Numbered from the stretch's first letter, positions 6,700 through 15,008 are shown. The stretch: DNA of 27,002 nucleotides from Candidatus Helarchaeota archaeon (GCA_013375355.1 JABXJV010000168.1:1-27002); one strand, 5' to 3'. Numbers and translations: made by a program. Notes: generated by a model not told the origin, from the sequence alone.

Positions 6700-7356
6700 T
6701 TGACATCATATATTAGACGTACTCAAATTATGTATCATTTATTATTGGCATTATTCAGTTGTTTAATAATTCTATCGAACTTTTTGCCTTGGGATACTTA
6801 TTTAACAATGAACTCGCTATTAATTTGGCTTCAAACAGATATTTTTATTCCAATTGAAAAAACTTTTTCACCTTTAACATGGGTTTGGAGTGATATCATT
6901 CCTGTTTTATCCTTTTTTCCTCTTTTTGGTGGATTGTTAGTGTTAATGGGTCTTGTTTTTTATTTATTAGAATATTCATATGGGAAAAAGCTGATGGCAG
7001 GAGGAGCTATTATAGCCATTTTAATCTATTCACTTTACATCTTAATGTTTTGGCTGATTCCTAAGATTATGGAAGCAGCAGGTGTTGGATTTTTAATATG
7101 GTTAGAAGAATATAGAATACCAAATGAATTTGGTGCATATTTTTGTTTATTACCCGGAATTGCTTCTATTCCTTTCATTGTCTTAATTAAACTGCCAGAA
7201 ATCAAAGAAGAAGAACCTATGGCCCTAAAAAAAATGAAAGTAGCAGTCCCTTATAAAAAGAGTAAACCAGCTAAAGGCAAAAAATTTTGTTCAAATTGTG
7301 GAGCTATAATAAAAGAAGATTCTGTTTTTTGTAATCAATGCGGAACTTATTTTTAA
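6700..7356 (+). CDS. Membrane protein with about four transmembrane segments and a C-terminal zinc ribbon
   Basis: This 218-residue protein has hydrophobic stretches near residues 10-28, 65-90, 98-122 and 145-168, then a lysine-rich linker (KKMKVAVPYKKSKPAKGKK), then CSNCGAIIKEDSVFCNQCG, a classic two-CxxC zinc ribbon of the kind often found at the ends of archaeal membrane and signalling proteins. The ribbon should face the cytoplasm because the linker is strongly basic. The listed start is TTG, with GGTGAT (6691-6696) at suitable spacing; an ATG at 6730 is the alternative and would shorten the N terminus by ten residues. I do not recognise the membrane domain. It stands alone, convergent with the roadblock-GTPase gene. 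Confidence 0.7.
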   Translation: MTSYIRRTQIMYHLLLALFSCLIILSNFLPWDTYLTMNSLLIWLQTDIFIPIEKTFSPLTWVWSDIIPVLSFFPLFGGLLVLMGLVFYLLEYSYGKKLMAGGAIIAILIYSLYILMFWLIPKIMEAAGVGFLIWLEEYRIPNEFGAYFCLLPGIASIPFIVLIKLPEIKEEEPMALKKMKVAVPYKKSKPAKGKKFCSNCGAIIKEDSVFCNQCGTYF

Positions 7357-7379
7357 AAAACATAATGAATTTTTAAAAT

Positions 7380-8327
7380 TCAGACTAAAAGATTGTCAAC
7401 CGCCAATTTTGTGGCAATTCTACCGAAAGCTTTGTTTACATTAGTGCCGTCTTTTGCAGAAGTTAGCATAAAATTAAACCCCAGTGAATCTCCAAACTTT
7501 TTAGCATCCATCATCTTCACTTGTCTATCTGGTAGATCGATTTTATTTCCAATTAATAGACATTTAATTTTTTGCCCTTTTAAATCTCCAAGTTCCGATT
7601 CAACGTCCTTTACCCAATTTATAATATTATTGAACGTTTCTTGCCTAGAAACATCAAATACAAAGAGGATTGCTTGTGTACCTCTATAATAATTTTTCCT
7701 GACTTTTCGGAAATATTTTTGTCCTGCGACATCAAAAATGCTAAATTTTATTTCTACATTCTCGAATAAATTGTAAGATTTTGTCATTATATTGACGCCT
7801 ATGGTAGATATATAATCTGAGTCAAATTTATGCTCTACAAATTGACGAACTAGACTTGTCTTTCCTACTGATCCATCCCCAATCATAATTAATTTAAATG
7901 TAAAACGAGTAGGTTCTAATTTTTCTAAATCCGGCAATTCAACAGAAATGTCTCTTTTTTCTAGATCTAAAATTTGAGCAGCTTTTTCAGCTACTATATA
8001 TGAATATGGGAGAATTTCTGATGATTCAGCGTCTTCAGAAGCCAAAGTTACGAGTACATTTTTTCCACACTGAGTAAATAAAAAAAGACCTTGTTCGGTC
8101 TCTATTTGAGCACCATAGTGCCCGGTAACGCTGAATTCCCTTTTAATTCGTTCGGACGCCGTACCAAATGAGGCGGAAACGGCTCCGACAACCTCGTCAT
8201 CCATTGACTCATCCATTTTACTCCCAATAACAAGCCCTTGAGCGTCTATAATTGCTGTTGCCATTATCTCTTTGCTATGAGATACATAATTTTGTAGCAA
8301 CTCAGCGATTTTTTCTGGAGTACTCAT
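7380..8327 (-). CDS. Roadblock/LC7 domain fused to a Ras/Rab-type small GTPase
   Basis: Residues 1 to about 122 fit a roadblock/LC7 (MglB-like) domain: helix, strand (IMATAIIDAQGLVIGS), helix (DEVVGAVSASFGTASERI), then strands QIETEQGLFLFTQCG and VLVTLAS. Residues from about 142 form a complete GTPase: G1 G150-DGSVGKT157, G2 T175, G3 D199-VAGQ203, G4 N261-KID264, G5 S290-AK292. Q203 is the position that activates water in Ras and Rab proteins. No C-terminal prenylation cysteine is present, so membrane attachment would have to be indirect. Roadblock proteins act as GTPase partners or activators (MglB for MglA, Ragulator for Rag), so a fusion suggests a GTPase with its regulatory dimerisation platform built in. 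It is divergently transcribed from the RuBisCO operon. Confidence 0.9.
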   Translation of the reverse strand: MSTPEKIAELLQNYVSHSKEIMATAIIDAQGLVIGSKMDESMDDEVVGAVSASFGTASERIKREFSVTGHYGAQIETEQGLFLFTQCGKNVLVTLASEDAESSEILPYSYIVAEKAAQILDLEKRDISVELPDLEKLEPTRFTFKLIMIGDGSVGKTSLVRQFVEHKFDSDYISTIGVNIMTKSYNLFENVEIKFSIFDVAGQKYFRKVRKNYYRGTQAILFVFDVSRQETFNNIINWVKDVESELGDLKGQKIKCLLIGNKIDLPDRQVKMMDAKKFGDSLGFNFMLTSAKDGTNVNKAFGRIATKLAVDNLLV

Positions 8328-8434
8328 TTTTGCAAACTCCCTTTTTCTTATTTTTTATTTCAGACATAATTATATTTTTTTTATTAAAAGAATTTCTTCT
8401 CTAATTAATATTTTTATTTAACACCAGAAAATAT

Positions 8435-8447
8435 ATTATATAAATTA
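8435..8447 (+). promoter_or_regulatory. TATA-like promoter of the GH172-RuBisCO-kinase operon
   Basis: ATTATATAAATTA lies about 40-50 bases before the ATG at 8485. That predicts a transcription start near 8468 and a very short leader. No clear Shine-Dalgarno sequence precedes 8485, consistent with a nearly leaderless first gene. Confidence 0.4.
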
Positions 8448-8484
8448 TTTTTAAGAGTAAAGAATTTTTTAGAGCGTAATTAAA

Positions 8485-9441
8485 ATGGAATCATTAAATT
8501 TTTCAAAATATCCTTCTCGAACGTTACCATATTTGGATATAGCTAAAACTCATCAAATTTCTACACAATTTCTTAAAGAAGATGGAAATTATCAAGATTG
8601 GGTTAAAATTGGACCACAGGAAACCTATGAATTTCCTGAGATAAAAGGTCCCGCATGTATTAGAGTTCTTTGGTTAACTATAAGCCCTTCAATGTATAAT
8701 ATCATGAAAATTATGAGTTATAAAGATTTACGCATACTTAGGCAAATAGGTTTTAAAATTAGATATGACGGCGAATCTAGATCTTCAGTCAAGATCCCAA
8801 TAGGGAATTTCTTTGGTTCTACTTTCGGAAAATATAAGCATTATTGTTCAAAATACCTTGGAACAACCAGCGGTGGTTATCATAGTTTTTTTCCAATTCC
8901 ATTTAGAAAAAGTTGTAAATTTTTAATAAAAAATTATTCTACAACTGAAACTATCAAACTTTTTGGTCATGTAGAATACCAAAATCTTACGAATTTTCCA
9001 GATAATGTAGGATACTTTTATGCAAAATTTGTACAAAAAAGCCCGAAAATAGGGGAACCTTTTGAAGTATTGTCAGTTGACGGAAAAGGAATTTATGTAG
9101 GAACTAATATGGGCATGAGAGGAAGTAATTTAAATATACCTTTGTTTTTTCTGGAAGGAAATATTGATATACATGTGGATGGTGAGAAATCTTTTATTTA
9201 TACTGGAACCGAAGACTATTTTTTGAGTGGATGGTACTTCGTAACAGGTGAATTTCATGATAACCTTCATGGGTGCACGATAAAAAGCTGGAAAAAAGGC
9301 GGAATTATTTCTGCATACCGATTTCACGAACCACCTATCGCTTTCAACAATAATTTTAAAATAGTTGCTCATCATGGTGAACGTGATGAGATAAGATCAA
9401 ATTATCAAAGTGTAGCTTATTATTATTTGGAGAGAAAATGA
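8485..9441 (+). CDS. GH172-type (DUF2961) glycoside hydrolase
   Basis: This 318-residue protein has motifs of the DUF2961/GH172 family: IRVLWLTISP early, the YDGE/GNFFGS region (94-112), FFPIPFRKSCKFLIKN (135-150), VDGE (231-234), GTEDYF (241-246) and a later RFHEPPIAF (279-287). Characterised members act on furanosides (alpha-D-arabinofuranosidase, alpha-D-fructofuranosidase, difructose dianhydride synthase) and use acidic residues in this region; E243 is a candidate, but I cannot assign the pair with certainty. There is no signal peptide, so it should act in the cytoplasm on an imported or internally released glycoside. The stop overlaps the RuBisCO start by four bases (ATGA), which indicates translational coupling. 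The exact substrate is unknown. Confidence 0.8.
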   Translation: MESLNFSKYPSRTLPYLDIAKTHQISTQFLKEDGNYQDWVKIGPQETYEFPEIKGPACIRVLWLTISPSMYNIMKIMSYKDLRILRQIGFKIRYDGESRSSVKIPIGNFFGSTFGKYKHYCSKYLGTTSGGYHSFFPIPFRKSCKFLIKNYSTTETIKLFGHVEYQNLTNFPDNVGYFYAKFVQKSPKIGEPFEVLSVDGKGIYVGTNMGMRGSNLNIPLFFLEGNIDIHVDGEKSFIYTGTEDYFLSGWYFVTGEFHDNLHGCTIKSWKKGGIISAYRFHEPPIAFNNNFKIVAHHGERDEIRSNYQSVAYYYLERK

Positions 9442-10658
9442 TGAAATCAATTTATTTATCGTTAGGTGAAGAAATTGACCCTGAAAAATATTTAATTTGT
9501 AAATTCTTTTTCGAATCTCAATTACCGGATAATGAAGCTGCTGAAAGCATTGCCGCAGAGAGTTCTATCGGAACTTGGACAGATGTCAAGACTATGAAGG
9601 ATGAAATTAAAAATCGACTAGCAGCAAAAGTGTTTAAAATCCAAAATAATATTATGCATATCGCGTATCCTCTTGAAATGTTCGAATCTTCAATTCCACA
9701 GCTTCTAGCCGATATTGCTGGAAACATTTTTGGTATTAAATTTGTAGATAATCTTCGTTTATTAGAAGTTAAATATCCTTCAAAATACATTAAGTCGTTT
9801 AAAGGTCCTCGATTTGGTATCGAAGGAGTTCGGAAACTGCTTAAAATTAAAGAAAGACCACTTGTTGGAACGATAATTAAACCAAAAATTGGTTTGTCCG
9901 CAGATGACCATGCACGAGTTGCATATGAGGCTTGGGTTGGTGGGTGTGACTTTGTAAAAGATGATGAGAATTTAACAAATCAAAGTTTTAATCCTTTTAA
10001 AAAACGAGTGGAAAAGACTTTAAAATCATTAGATGGAGCTGAAACTAAAACTGGTGAAAAGAAAAATTATGCACCTAACATTTCTGCTCCATACAATGAA
10101 ATGATTGAAAGAGCCGAATTTGTAAAAGACAATGGCGGAAAATGTATTATGATAGATATACTTACATGCGGCTTTTCTGCTCTACAAAGCATAGGAGAAG
10201 AAAATTTTGGAATGATAATCCATGGTCATAGGACAATGCATGGTGCCATAACAAGAAATGAGAAACATGGAATTCATATGAACGTTTTAGCTCAATTATC
10301 TCGATTCTGTGGAATAGATCAACTTCATATAGGAACAATTGTTGGTAAAATGTCAGGTGATAGAGAAGAAGTCTTAAAAAATGTAGAAGCATGCATTTAT
10401 GAATGTGGTCTTAAATCCTCTTTCCCCGTTTGTTCTGGTGGATTGTATGCAGGTCATATACCGGCACTCATGGAAATTTTAGGAAAAAATATAATAATTC
10501 AAGCAGGGGGAGGAGTTCACGGTCATAGCAAGGGAACTTCAGCAGGGGCTACATCGATGAGACAAGCGGTAGATGCAGTAATGGATGGAATTCCAATTGA
10601 AGAATTTATTAAAACTCATGAAGAGCTAAAATTAGCTTTAGAGAAATGGAAGAGGTAA
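9438..10658 (+). CDS. rbcL: Form III-like ribulose-1,5-bisphosphate carboxylase large subunit
   Basis: This 406-residue protein retains every catalytic residue I checked by aligning to the spinach enzyme by eye: E41 (E60), T46-W47 (T65, W66), N96 (N123), K148 and K150 (K175, K177), the carbamylated lysine K174 with D176 and E177 (K201, D203, E204 in GGCDFVKDDEN), H264-R265 (H294, R295), H297 (H327), K304 (K334), S333 (S379) and the phosphate-binding GGG at 357-359. This excludes a degenerate RuBisCO-like (form IV) protein. Length and the N-terminal half match archaeal form III. No small subunit is present. The start ATG at 9438 is followed by a second ATG at 9441, with GGAGAG just upstream. 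It would carboxylate RuBP to two 3-phosphoglycerates. In archaea this usually serves nucleoside salvage, but no AMP phosphorylase or ribose-1,5-bisphosphate isomerase gene is in the window. Confidence 0.93.
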   Translation: MMKSIYLSLGEEIDPEKYLICKFFFESQLPDNEAAESIAAESSIGTWTDVKTMKDEIKNRLAAKVFKIQNNIMHIAYPLEMFESSIPQLLADIAGNIFGIKFVDNLRLLEVKYPSKYIKSFKGPRFGIEGVRKLLKIKERPLVGTIIKPKIGLSADDHARVAYEAWVGGCDFVKDDENLTNQSFNPFKKRVEKTLKSLDGAETKTGEKKNYAPNISAPYNEMIERAEFVKDNGGKCIMIDILTCGFSALQSIGEENFGMIIHGHRTMHGAITRNEKHGIHMNVLAQLSRFCGIDQLHIGTIVGKMSGDREEVLKNVEACIYECGLKSSFPVCSGGLYAGHIPALMEILGKNIIIQAGGGVHGHSKGTSAGATSMRQAVDAVMDGIPIEEFIKTHEELKLALEKWKR

Positions 10659-12100
10659 ACTTCTTGTTATTCGGTGGAATTGACGTTGGTACGACAGGAG
10701 TAAAAGTAATTATATCAGATGAACAAGGCAATGTTATTTCTTCTATTTCACATGATTTTAAATTTTCTAAACTTTCTCTTCCAGACGGATATTCAGAGCA
10801 AAATCCAAAAATTTGGTGGGAAGAATTAAAATCAACCTTGAAACTAATTATAAGAGATTTAGAGGGAAAATTTTTATTTGCATCTGATATTAAAGCCATT
10901 TCTGTTGACTCTACATCTGGAACTATTATTCCTATTGATAAAAATCATGAACCCCTTCATAATGCTTTAATGTATAATGATAATAGATCAATAAATGAAG
11001 CTAAAAAAATCAATGATTTAAGCCAAGATTTTTATTTAAAGTTTAAACCTTCTTTCGCCCTTTCTAAAATTCTTTGGTTTAGGGAAAATAAGCCTAAAAT
11101 GTATATTAACACTTATAAGTTTGTTCATGCCGCAGATTATTTGGTTGGAAAGTTAACTGGTGATTTCTCAATTTCTGACAGTTCGAATTCTTTAAAGACA
11201 GGTTATGACATAATTCGTAAACGGTGGCCACCTTTTTTTGAAGAATTAGGAATAACTTTGGACAAATTACCAGAAGTAGTTCAGCCTGGAGAAAAGATTG
11301 GGGAAATTACTAAAAAATGTGCAGAAGAGACGGGGTTATCGACCGCAACTAATGTTGTTGCAGGAGTGACTGATGGAACAGCTGGTGTAATTGCCTCAGG
11401 TGCGGTGAATCCAAGAGATATTTTTAATGTAATAGGAACAACCTTGGTGGAACGAGTAGTTACTAAAAAACTAATAATTGATAAGGAAGGTAGAATATAT
11501 TGTCATCAATTACCAACTGGAAATTTTCTTCCAGGTGGTGCAAGTAACGTAGGAGGAGAAGTACTAAAAAAACATTTTCCAAACGATAATTTAAAAGTGA
11601 TGGATAAAAAGTCAACTGAATACAAACCTTCCAATTTAATTATATATCCTTTAGCTAGAAAAGGAGAAAGATTACCATTTATAAATCCACTAGCAGAAAG
11701 TTTTGTTGTTGGAGAACCAAAGGATAAATATCATCTCTTTACTGGTTGTTTGGAAGCTGTGGCATATGTAGAAAGGTGGATACTCGATATCCTTAAAAAA
11801 TTAGGCGCAAAACTTGGTACTACGGTATATTCAACAGGAGGAGGCGCATATTCAGATGAATGGTGTCAAATTAGAGCAGATGTATTGAATAAAATAATCA
11901 GAAGACCTATGATCGTTGAATCTGCAATGGGAGCTGCAATTTTAGCAGCCAAATATGCGATTTATAAAGATTTAGTCAAAGCCACAAAAAAAATGGTTCA
12001 TTACAGGGATCATTTCGTTCCAAACTCGGAAATGAAGAAAATTTATGAAGCAATTTATAAAAAATTTCGAGATGAATGTGATAAACGTAATTATAAATAA
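10646..12100 (+). CDS. FGGY-family carbohydrate kinase, probably a pentulose (ribulose/xylulose) kinase
   Basis: From ATG 10646 the product is 484 residues. The first motif GGIDVGTTGVKV is the phosphate-binding DxGT of the actin-like ATPase fold. VDSTSGTIIPID and ALMYNDNRS resemble the D-ribulose kinase-like branch found in cyanobacteria and plants. GVTDGTAGVIASGAV, GTTLVERVV and the C-terminal STGGGAYSDEWCQIRADVLN (the second FGGY signature) complete both domains. The ATG overlaps the RuBisCO end by 13 bases. A TTG at 10664 is a good alternative start, because GAGGT (10652-10656) lies at proper spacing before it and the protein would begin directly at the first strand. The substrate is inferred only from motif resemblance and from the RuBisCO next door; D-ribulose to ribulose-5-phosphate is the most economical guess. 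Confidence 0.85.
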   Translation: MEEVNFLLFGGIDVGTTGVKVIISDEQGNVISSISHDFKFSKLSLPDGYSEQNPKIWWEELKSTLKLIIRDLEGKFLFASDIKAISVDSTSGTIIPIDKNHEPLHNALMYNDNRSINEAKKINDLSQDFYLKFKPSFALSKILWFRENKPKMYINTYKFVHAADYLVGKLTGDFSISDSSNSLKTGYDIIRKRWPPFFEELGITLDKLPEVVQPGEKIGEITKKCAEETGLSTATNVVAGVTDGTAGVIASGAVNPRDIFNVIGTTLVERVVTKKLIIDKEGRIYCHQLPTGNFLPGGASNVGGEVLKKHFPNDNLKVMDKKSTEYKPSNLIIYPLARKGERLPFINPLAESFVVGEPKDKYHLFTGCLEAVAYVERWILDILKKLGAKLGTTVYSTGGGAYSDEWCQIRADVLNKIIRRPMIVESAMGAAILAAKYAIYKDLVKATKKMVHYRDHFVPNSEMKKIYEAIYKKFRDECDKRNYK

Positions 12101-12114
12101 TTTAAATTATTAAT

Positions 12115-13137
12115 TCATGTGACTCTTCTGGGATAATATTTTTTTATTTCACATTTATGGGTATATTCACATTTTTTGCAATTTCGGGGAATATTTTTAC
12201 AACCATGGCTCATTGCATAATATGAAGCAATTTTTGCTTTCTCAAATTGCAATTTTTCTAATTTGGGATCTTTTTTTGGAATTTTTAAGATATTGCCAGC
12301 TATTCCTGTACTTCCTGCCCAAGATACGTTTTCTAATCCTGCATCTTGGGCAATTTCGACTAGATCTTCCATATACATAATTGTTGCCCCCATATGCTCG
12401 TCCAGAATAAAATTTGGTCGAAATGCAAGAAAGCAAATAGGAACAGTAGTATCAAACTGCCCTATAAATTCTGCTAAATCTTTGATTTCCTCCCGATCAA
12501 TAATTTCTGGAATTGCCAATATTCGGATTTCCCAAATTTTTTCTCGCCATTTTGTAATCAAAGTTTCTGCATTTCTTAGGACTGGTTCAACATTTGCACC
12601 TGTTAAAGCGGAAAAAGTTTCAGAATAAAAAGCTTTTATATCAAATGTGAAGGTTGTAATCAATTTAGCAATCTTTTCAAGAGATTCTTCTGTCATGTAT
12701 CCATTTGTATCATAATTGACTTTTACTTTTGGTCTTAATTTTCTAGCTTCATTTATTATATCAATTATATAAGGAAGAGAAGGGGTTGGCGCCCCTCCAC
12801 TAAAAAATATGAAATCTGCGTTAATTAATCTCCCAAATGGCGAGTCCATCCTCTCTAGAGCTTCTTGAGCCAGTTTTTTGGGCTCTACCCACCCTCTTAA
12901 TATATCAAATTTATCAGGATAATGTGCAATTGAAAAATTTTGACAATTCAAACATCTCAAGTTACATCCTGCTACAAAAATCGTATATGACTGTGGAGGA
13001 GCGGGATGTAATTGACAGCTGGCAACTATAGGAGATTCGATTCTACAAACTCCTAATTCACCTTCATTTCTATTGACTCCACACCTCCATTCGCATAATT
13101 CACAATGATCTAATTCTGAATAACGAATTCTTTTCAT
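12115..13137 (-). CDS. Radical SAM protein of the pyruvate-formate-lyase-activating-enzyme-like / AmmeMemoRadiSam group
   Basis: This 340-residue protein has C58-x3-C62-x2-C65 (GCNLRCLNCQ), which binds the SAM-cleaving 4Fe-4S cluster, followed by the FFSGGAPTPSLP motif for SAM methionine binding. Before it is a second cysteine group, C12, C15, C19 and C31 (CELCEWRC...GVC), typical of the archaeal proteins usually annotated as PflA-like activases. At the C terminus is a third group (CKNIPRNCKKCEYTHKC), which may bind another cluster or zinc. There is no glycyl-radical enzyme nearby, so activation of such an enzyme is not supported; the AmrS-like group is of uncertain function. The stop is 14 bases from that of the convergent kinase gene. 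Confidence 0.85.
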   Translation of the reverse strand: MKRIRYSELDHCELCEWRCGVNRNEGELGVCRIESPIVASCQLHPAPPQSYTIFVAGCNLRCLNCQNFSIAHYPDKFDILRGWVEPKKLAQEALERMDSPFGRLINADFIFFSGGAPTPSLPYIIDIINEARKLRPKVKVNYDTNGYMTEESLEKIAKLITTFTFDIKAFYSETFSALTGANVEPVLRNAETLITKWREKIWEIRILAIPEIIDREEIKDLAEFIGQFDTTVPICFLAFRPNFILDEHMGATIMYMEDLVEIAQDAGLENVSWAGSTGIAGNILKIPKKDPKLEKLQFEKAKIASYYAMSHGCKNIPRNCKKCEYTHKCEIKKYYPRRVT

Positions 13138-13298
13138 ATGCTTTTTTTTCCATCTTTTATTTCTTCTTAAAAATATACTATTTTTAAATTATTAATTTGG
13201 ATACTTGTGTATGTGTAGGACAATAATACTTATATTATTATTTTTGTATAATTATAATTGTATTAAAAAATATGTAATTCTTATTTGTAACAATTTTA

Positions 13299-14408
13299 GT
13301 GATATTTTTGAGTGTTAAGGAAGAAAAAATTGAGGAACTACAACTAATAGAACCTATTAACGATAAAAATTTTTCAACCGAGAAAAAGTCATTAATAGAT
13401 TCGTCGAGGGTTCATTCATTAGATACTATGAGGGGGTATTGCGTCCTAATGATGATTGCATGGCATTACTATTTCTTTCTTAAAGTCGATTATATAGAAA
13501 CAAATTTCTTTATTTTTTGGATAATGAATGTGATTGTGTTACCTGGTAATCCAATGTTCATAATCGTAATGGGTGCATCTTTGGTTTTATCTTTGGATAG
13601 ACGTAAACAAAAAGGTTATAACTCTCGAGATAATTTCATTCATTTGATTAAGAGAGCAGTTCTCTTTTTCGTTGTTCATCATATAATGGTTATTTCCTAT
13701 CTTTTATATTTTGGACCGATGGTATTTCAAATTCGTGGATTATATCCTGGATGGATTCCTGCTCTTGGAATCAATGCCATAATTTGCTTTTTCTTAATGT
13801 ATTTGCGAAAGATATATCGTTTTTTAATTATGGTGGGGATAAACATTTCATCACTTATTAATTTAATACCATATATCGGTCTTGACTTTAACAGCTTAAT
13901 ATATATGATATTCGGCACCATTTTAGGTGAGCTTATAGTGGAGGCTAGAAAAAAAGATAATATATCGGCTTTTCAAAAACAGATGTTCATAGCAGGGATA
14001 ATTCTTTTTATAATAGGAATCCCATGTGAAATTTATATCAATATCGTGTACGATCTTTCTATTCCTAATACGAGTGTTTTAAATAAACCCTTTTTCGCGG
14101 TCTATTCAATAGGTATTTTCATTTTAACCTTCTCAATCTTATTTCGGATACAAGATTATAATAGAAATAAAAAGCGAATGTCACAACCCTTAACTCTTTT
14201 TAGCTCCTTATCTCTAACTATTTTTTACTTTCATTATGCATTAGGAACAAACTTTTTCATGCCTTTCGGCTTTGGAAACTTTTTTTCTCTTTATTCCTAT
14301 GTGTTATTCTTAGTAGCTTTTTATATTACCCTTTATTTATTATGTGTATTATGGTCTAGGTCCAAAAATAAATATAGTTTGGAATGGATCGTTCGTAGAT
14401 TCAGCTGA
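13299..14408 (+). CDS. DUF1624 / HGSNAT-like multi-pass membrane acyltransferase
   Basis: This 369-residue protein starts with a short charged N terminus and then RVHSLDTMRGYCVLMMIAWHYYFF, which matches the first segment of the DUF1624/heparan-alpha-glucosaminide acetyltransferase catalytic family (SLDTxRG...H). The histidine in AWHYYF is the likely catalytic counterpart. About nine to ten hydrophobic segments follow. Family members move an acetyl group across the membrane onto a sugar or other acceptor outside. The annotated start is GTG at 13299; TTG at 13308 is in the same frame, and neither has a convincing Shine-Dalgarno sequence. It is divergent from the radical SAM gene. The acceptor here is unknown; surface glycan or lipid modification is plausible. 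Confidence 0.75.
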   Translation: MIFLSVKEEKIEELQLIEPINDKNFSTEKKSLIDSSRVHSLDTMRGYCVLMMIAWHYYFFLKVDYIETNFFIFWIMNVIVLPGNPMFIIVMGASLVLSLDRRKQKGYNSRDNFIHLIKRAVLFFVVHHIMVISYLLYFGPMVFQIRGLYPGWIPALGINAIICFFLMYLRKIYRFLIMVGINISSLINLIPYIGLDFNSLIYMIFGTILGELIVEARKKDNISAFQKQMFIAGIILFIIGIPCEIYINIVYDLSIPNTSVLNKPFFAVYSIGIFILTFSILFRIQDYNRNKKRMSQPLTLFSSLSLTIFYFHYALGTNFFMPFGFGNFFSLYSYVLFLVAFYITLYLLCVLWSRSKNKYSLEWIVRRFS

Positions 14409-14426
14409 ATTTTCCTATATTTAAAA

Positions 14427-14449
14427 AACAATTTTTAAATAGAATTGTT
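14427..14449. repeat. 7-bp inverted repeat around a TATA-like sequence
   Basis: AACAATT and AATTGTT flank nine bases that include TTTAAATA. It may be a 3'-end hairpin of the acyltransferase gene (stop at 14408) or an operator over the promoter of the gene at 14498. Confidence 0.35.
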
Positions 14450-14497
14450 ATTTGATTATTAACAAGACTTAAATTAAATTTACGAGTCGAGCAATAA

Positions 14498-14800
14498 ATG
14501 CCCACTAAAGATGAACTTAAACTCCAAAAAGAAAGAATTAGATTAGCTCAACAAGCAAAGAAAGTCTTTAATGTTCAAAAGGAAATCGAAAAATTAGAAC
14601 ATAAAATATTGAAATATCAAAATAAATTGGAAAAAGAACAAAAGAAGGCACAAGATATCAAAGATACTATATATATCTTGGAAGAAAAAATAAAATTACA
14701 ACATAGCAGGTTGCTAACAACTGGTGAAGCGAAATCTATACCGAAAAAAAGATTAAAAGGAAAAAGAGTTAAACGACTTCCTGCCCCAAAAGATGAATAA
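14498..14800 (+). CDS. Small basic coiled-coil protein, function unknown
   Basis: This 100-residue protein has heptad-like, highly charged helical sequence over residues 4-72 (repeated L/I every three to four positions, e.g. EKLEHKILKYQNKLEKEQKKAQ) and a basic tail KKRLKGKRVKRLPAPKDE. No cysteine, signal or membrane segment. The ATG at 14498 is preceded by GAGCAATAA, a weak ribosome-binding sequence. The coiled coil suggests oligomerisation or scaffolding, and the basic tail could bind nucleic acid or acidic lipid; neither is shown. Small proteins of this kind are common in Asgard genomes and it has no recognised family. Confidence 0.6.
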   Translation: MPTKDELKLQKERIRLAQQAKKVFNVQKEIEKLEHKILKYQNKLEKEQKKAQDIKDTIYILEEKIKLQHSRLLTTGEAKSIPKKRLKGKRVKRLPAPKDE

Positions 14801-14870
14801 GATTATTTAGACTCTTGTCTAAGTGCTCAATAAAGCATAGTATTACTAAATAACCAGTTTAAGATAGAAG

Positions 14871-14878
14871 TTTAAATA
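14871..14878 (+). promoter_or_regulatory. TATA-like element (TTTAAATA) in the gap before a possible RNA gene
   Basis: TTTAAATA is preceded by a purine-rich stretch (AAGATAGAAG) like an archaeal BRE. Transcription would start near 14900, although no protein gene follows on this strand. Confidence 0.3.
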
Positions 14879-14899
14879 CAATAATGCAAAAAAACAAGT

Positions 14900-14995
14900 T
14901 TAAAAAGTTTTGCGGTAAATCAACGAAACGTTTCCGGTCTCAGCAGTGTAGACTCAAGGAGATAAACTCTATTCTAAAATTAGAACTTATCTCAG
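14900..14995. ncRNA. Possible structured RNA or 3' hairpin in the convergent gap
   Basis: In an AT-rich gap, this stretch is visibly richer in G and C and holds nested inverted repeats. GAGATAA (14959-14965) pairs with TTATCTC (14987-14993), enclosing TTCTAA (14972-14977) and TTAGAA (14980-14985). GGTCT (14936-14940) can pair with AGACT (14950-14954), and GAAACGTTTC (14925-14934) is a perfect palindrome. It may be a small RNA from the plus-strand TATA at 14871, or the 3' structure of the minus-strand longin operon, whose stop is at 15009. No known RNA family or box C/D motif is recognised. Confidence 0.3.
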
Positions 14996-15008
14996 TGTAT
15001 AATACTAC

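Noticed and set aside
9438..10658. Considered a form IV RuBisCO-like protein (non-carboxylating).
   Set aside because: All active-site residues checked, including K148, K174, D176, E177, H264, H297, K304 and S333, are present, which is not expected for form IV.
12263..12628. A 121-codon plus-strand frame opposite the radical SAM gene.
   Set aside because: It lies fully within the conserved radical SAM coding sequence on the other strand and has no independent support.
12115..13137. Considered calling the radical SAM protein a true pyruvate-formate-lyase activase.
   Set aside because: No glycyl-radical enzyme gene is present and the extra N- and C-terminal cysteine groups fit the broader archaeal PflA-like group better.
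14924..15000. Considered a single CRISPR repeat or a box C/D RNA in the 14.9-kb gap.
   Set aside because: There is only one copy, no spacer pattern, and no matching C (RTGATGA) and D (CTGA) boxes in the right order on either strand.
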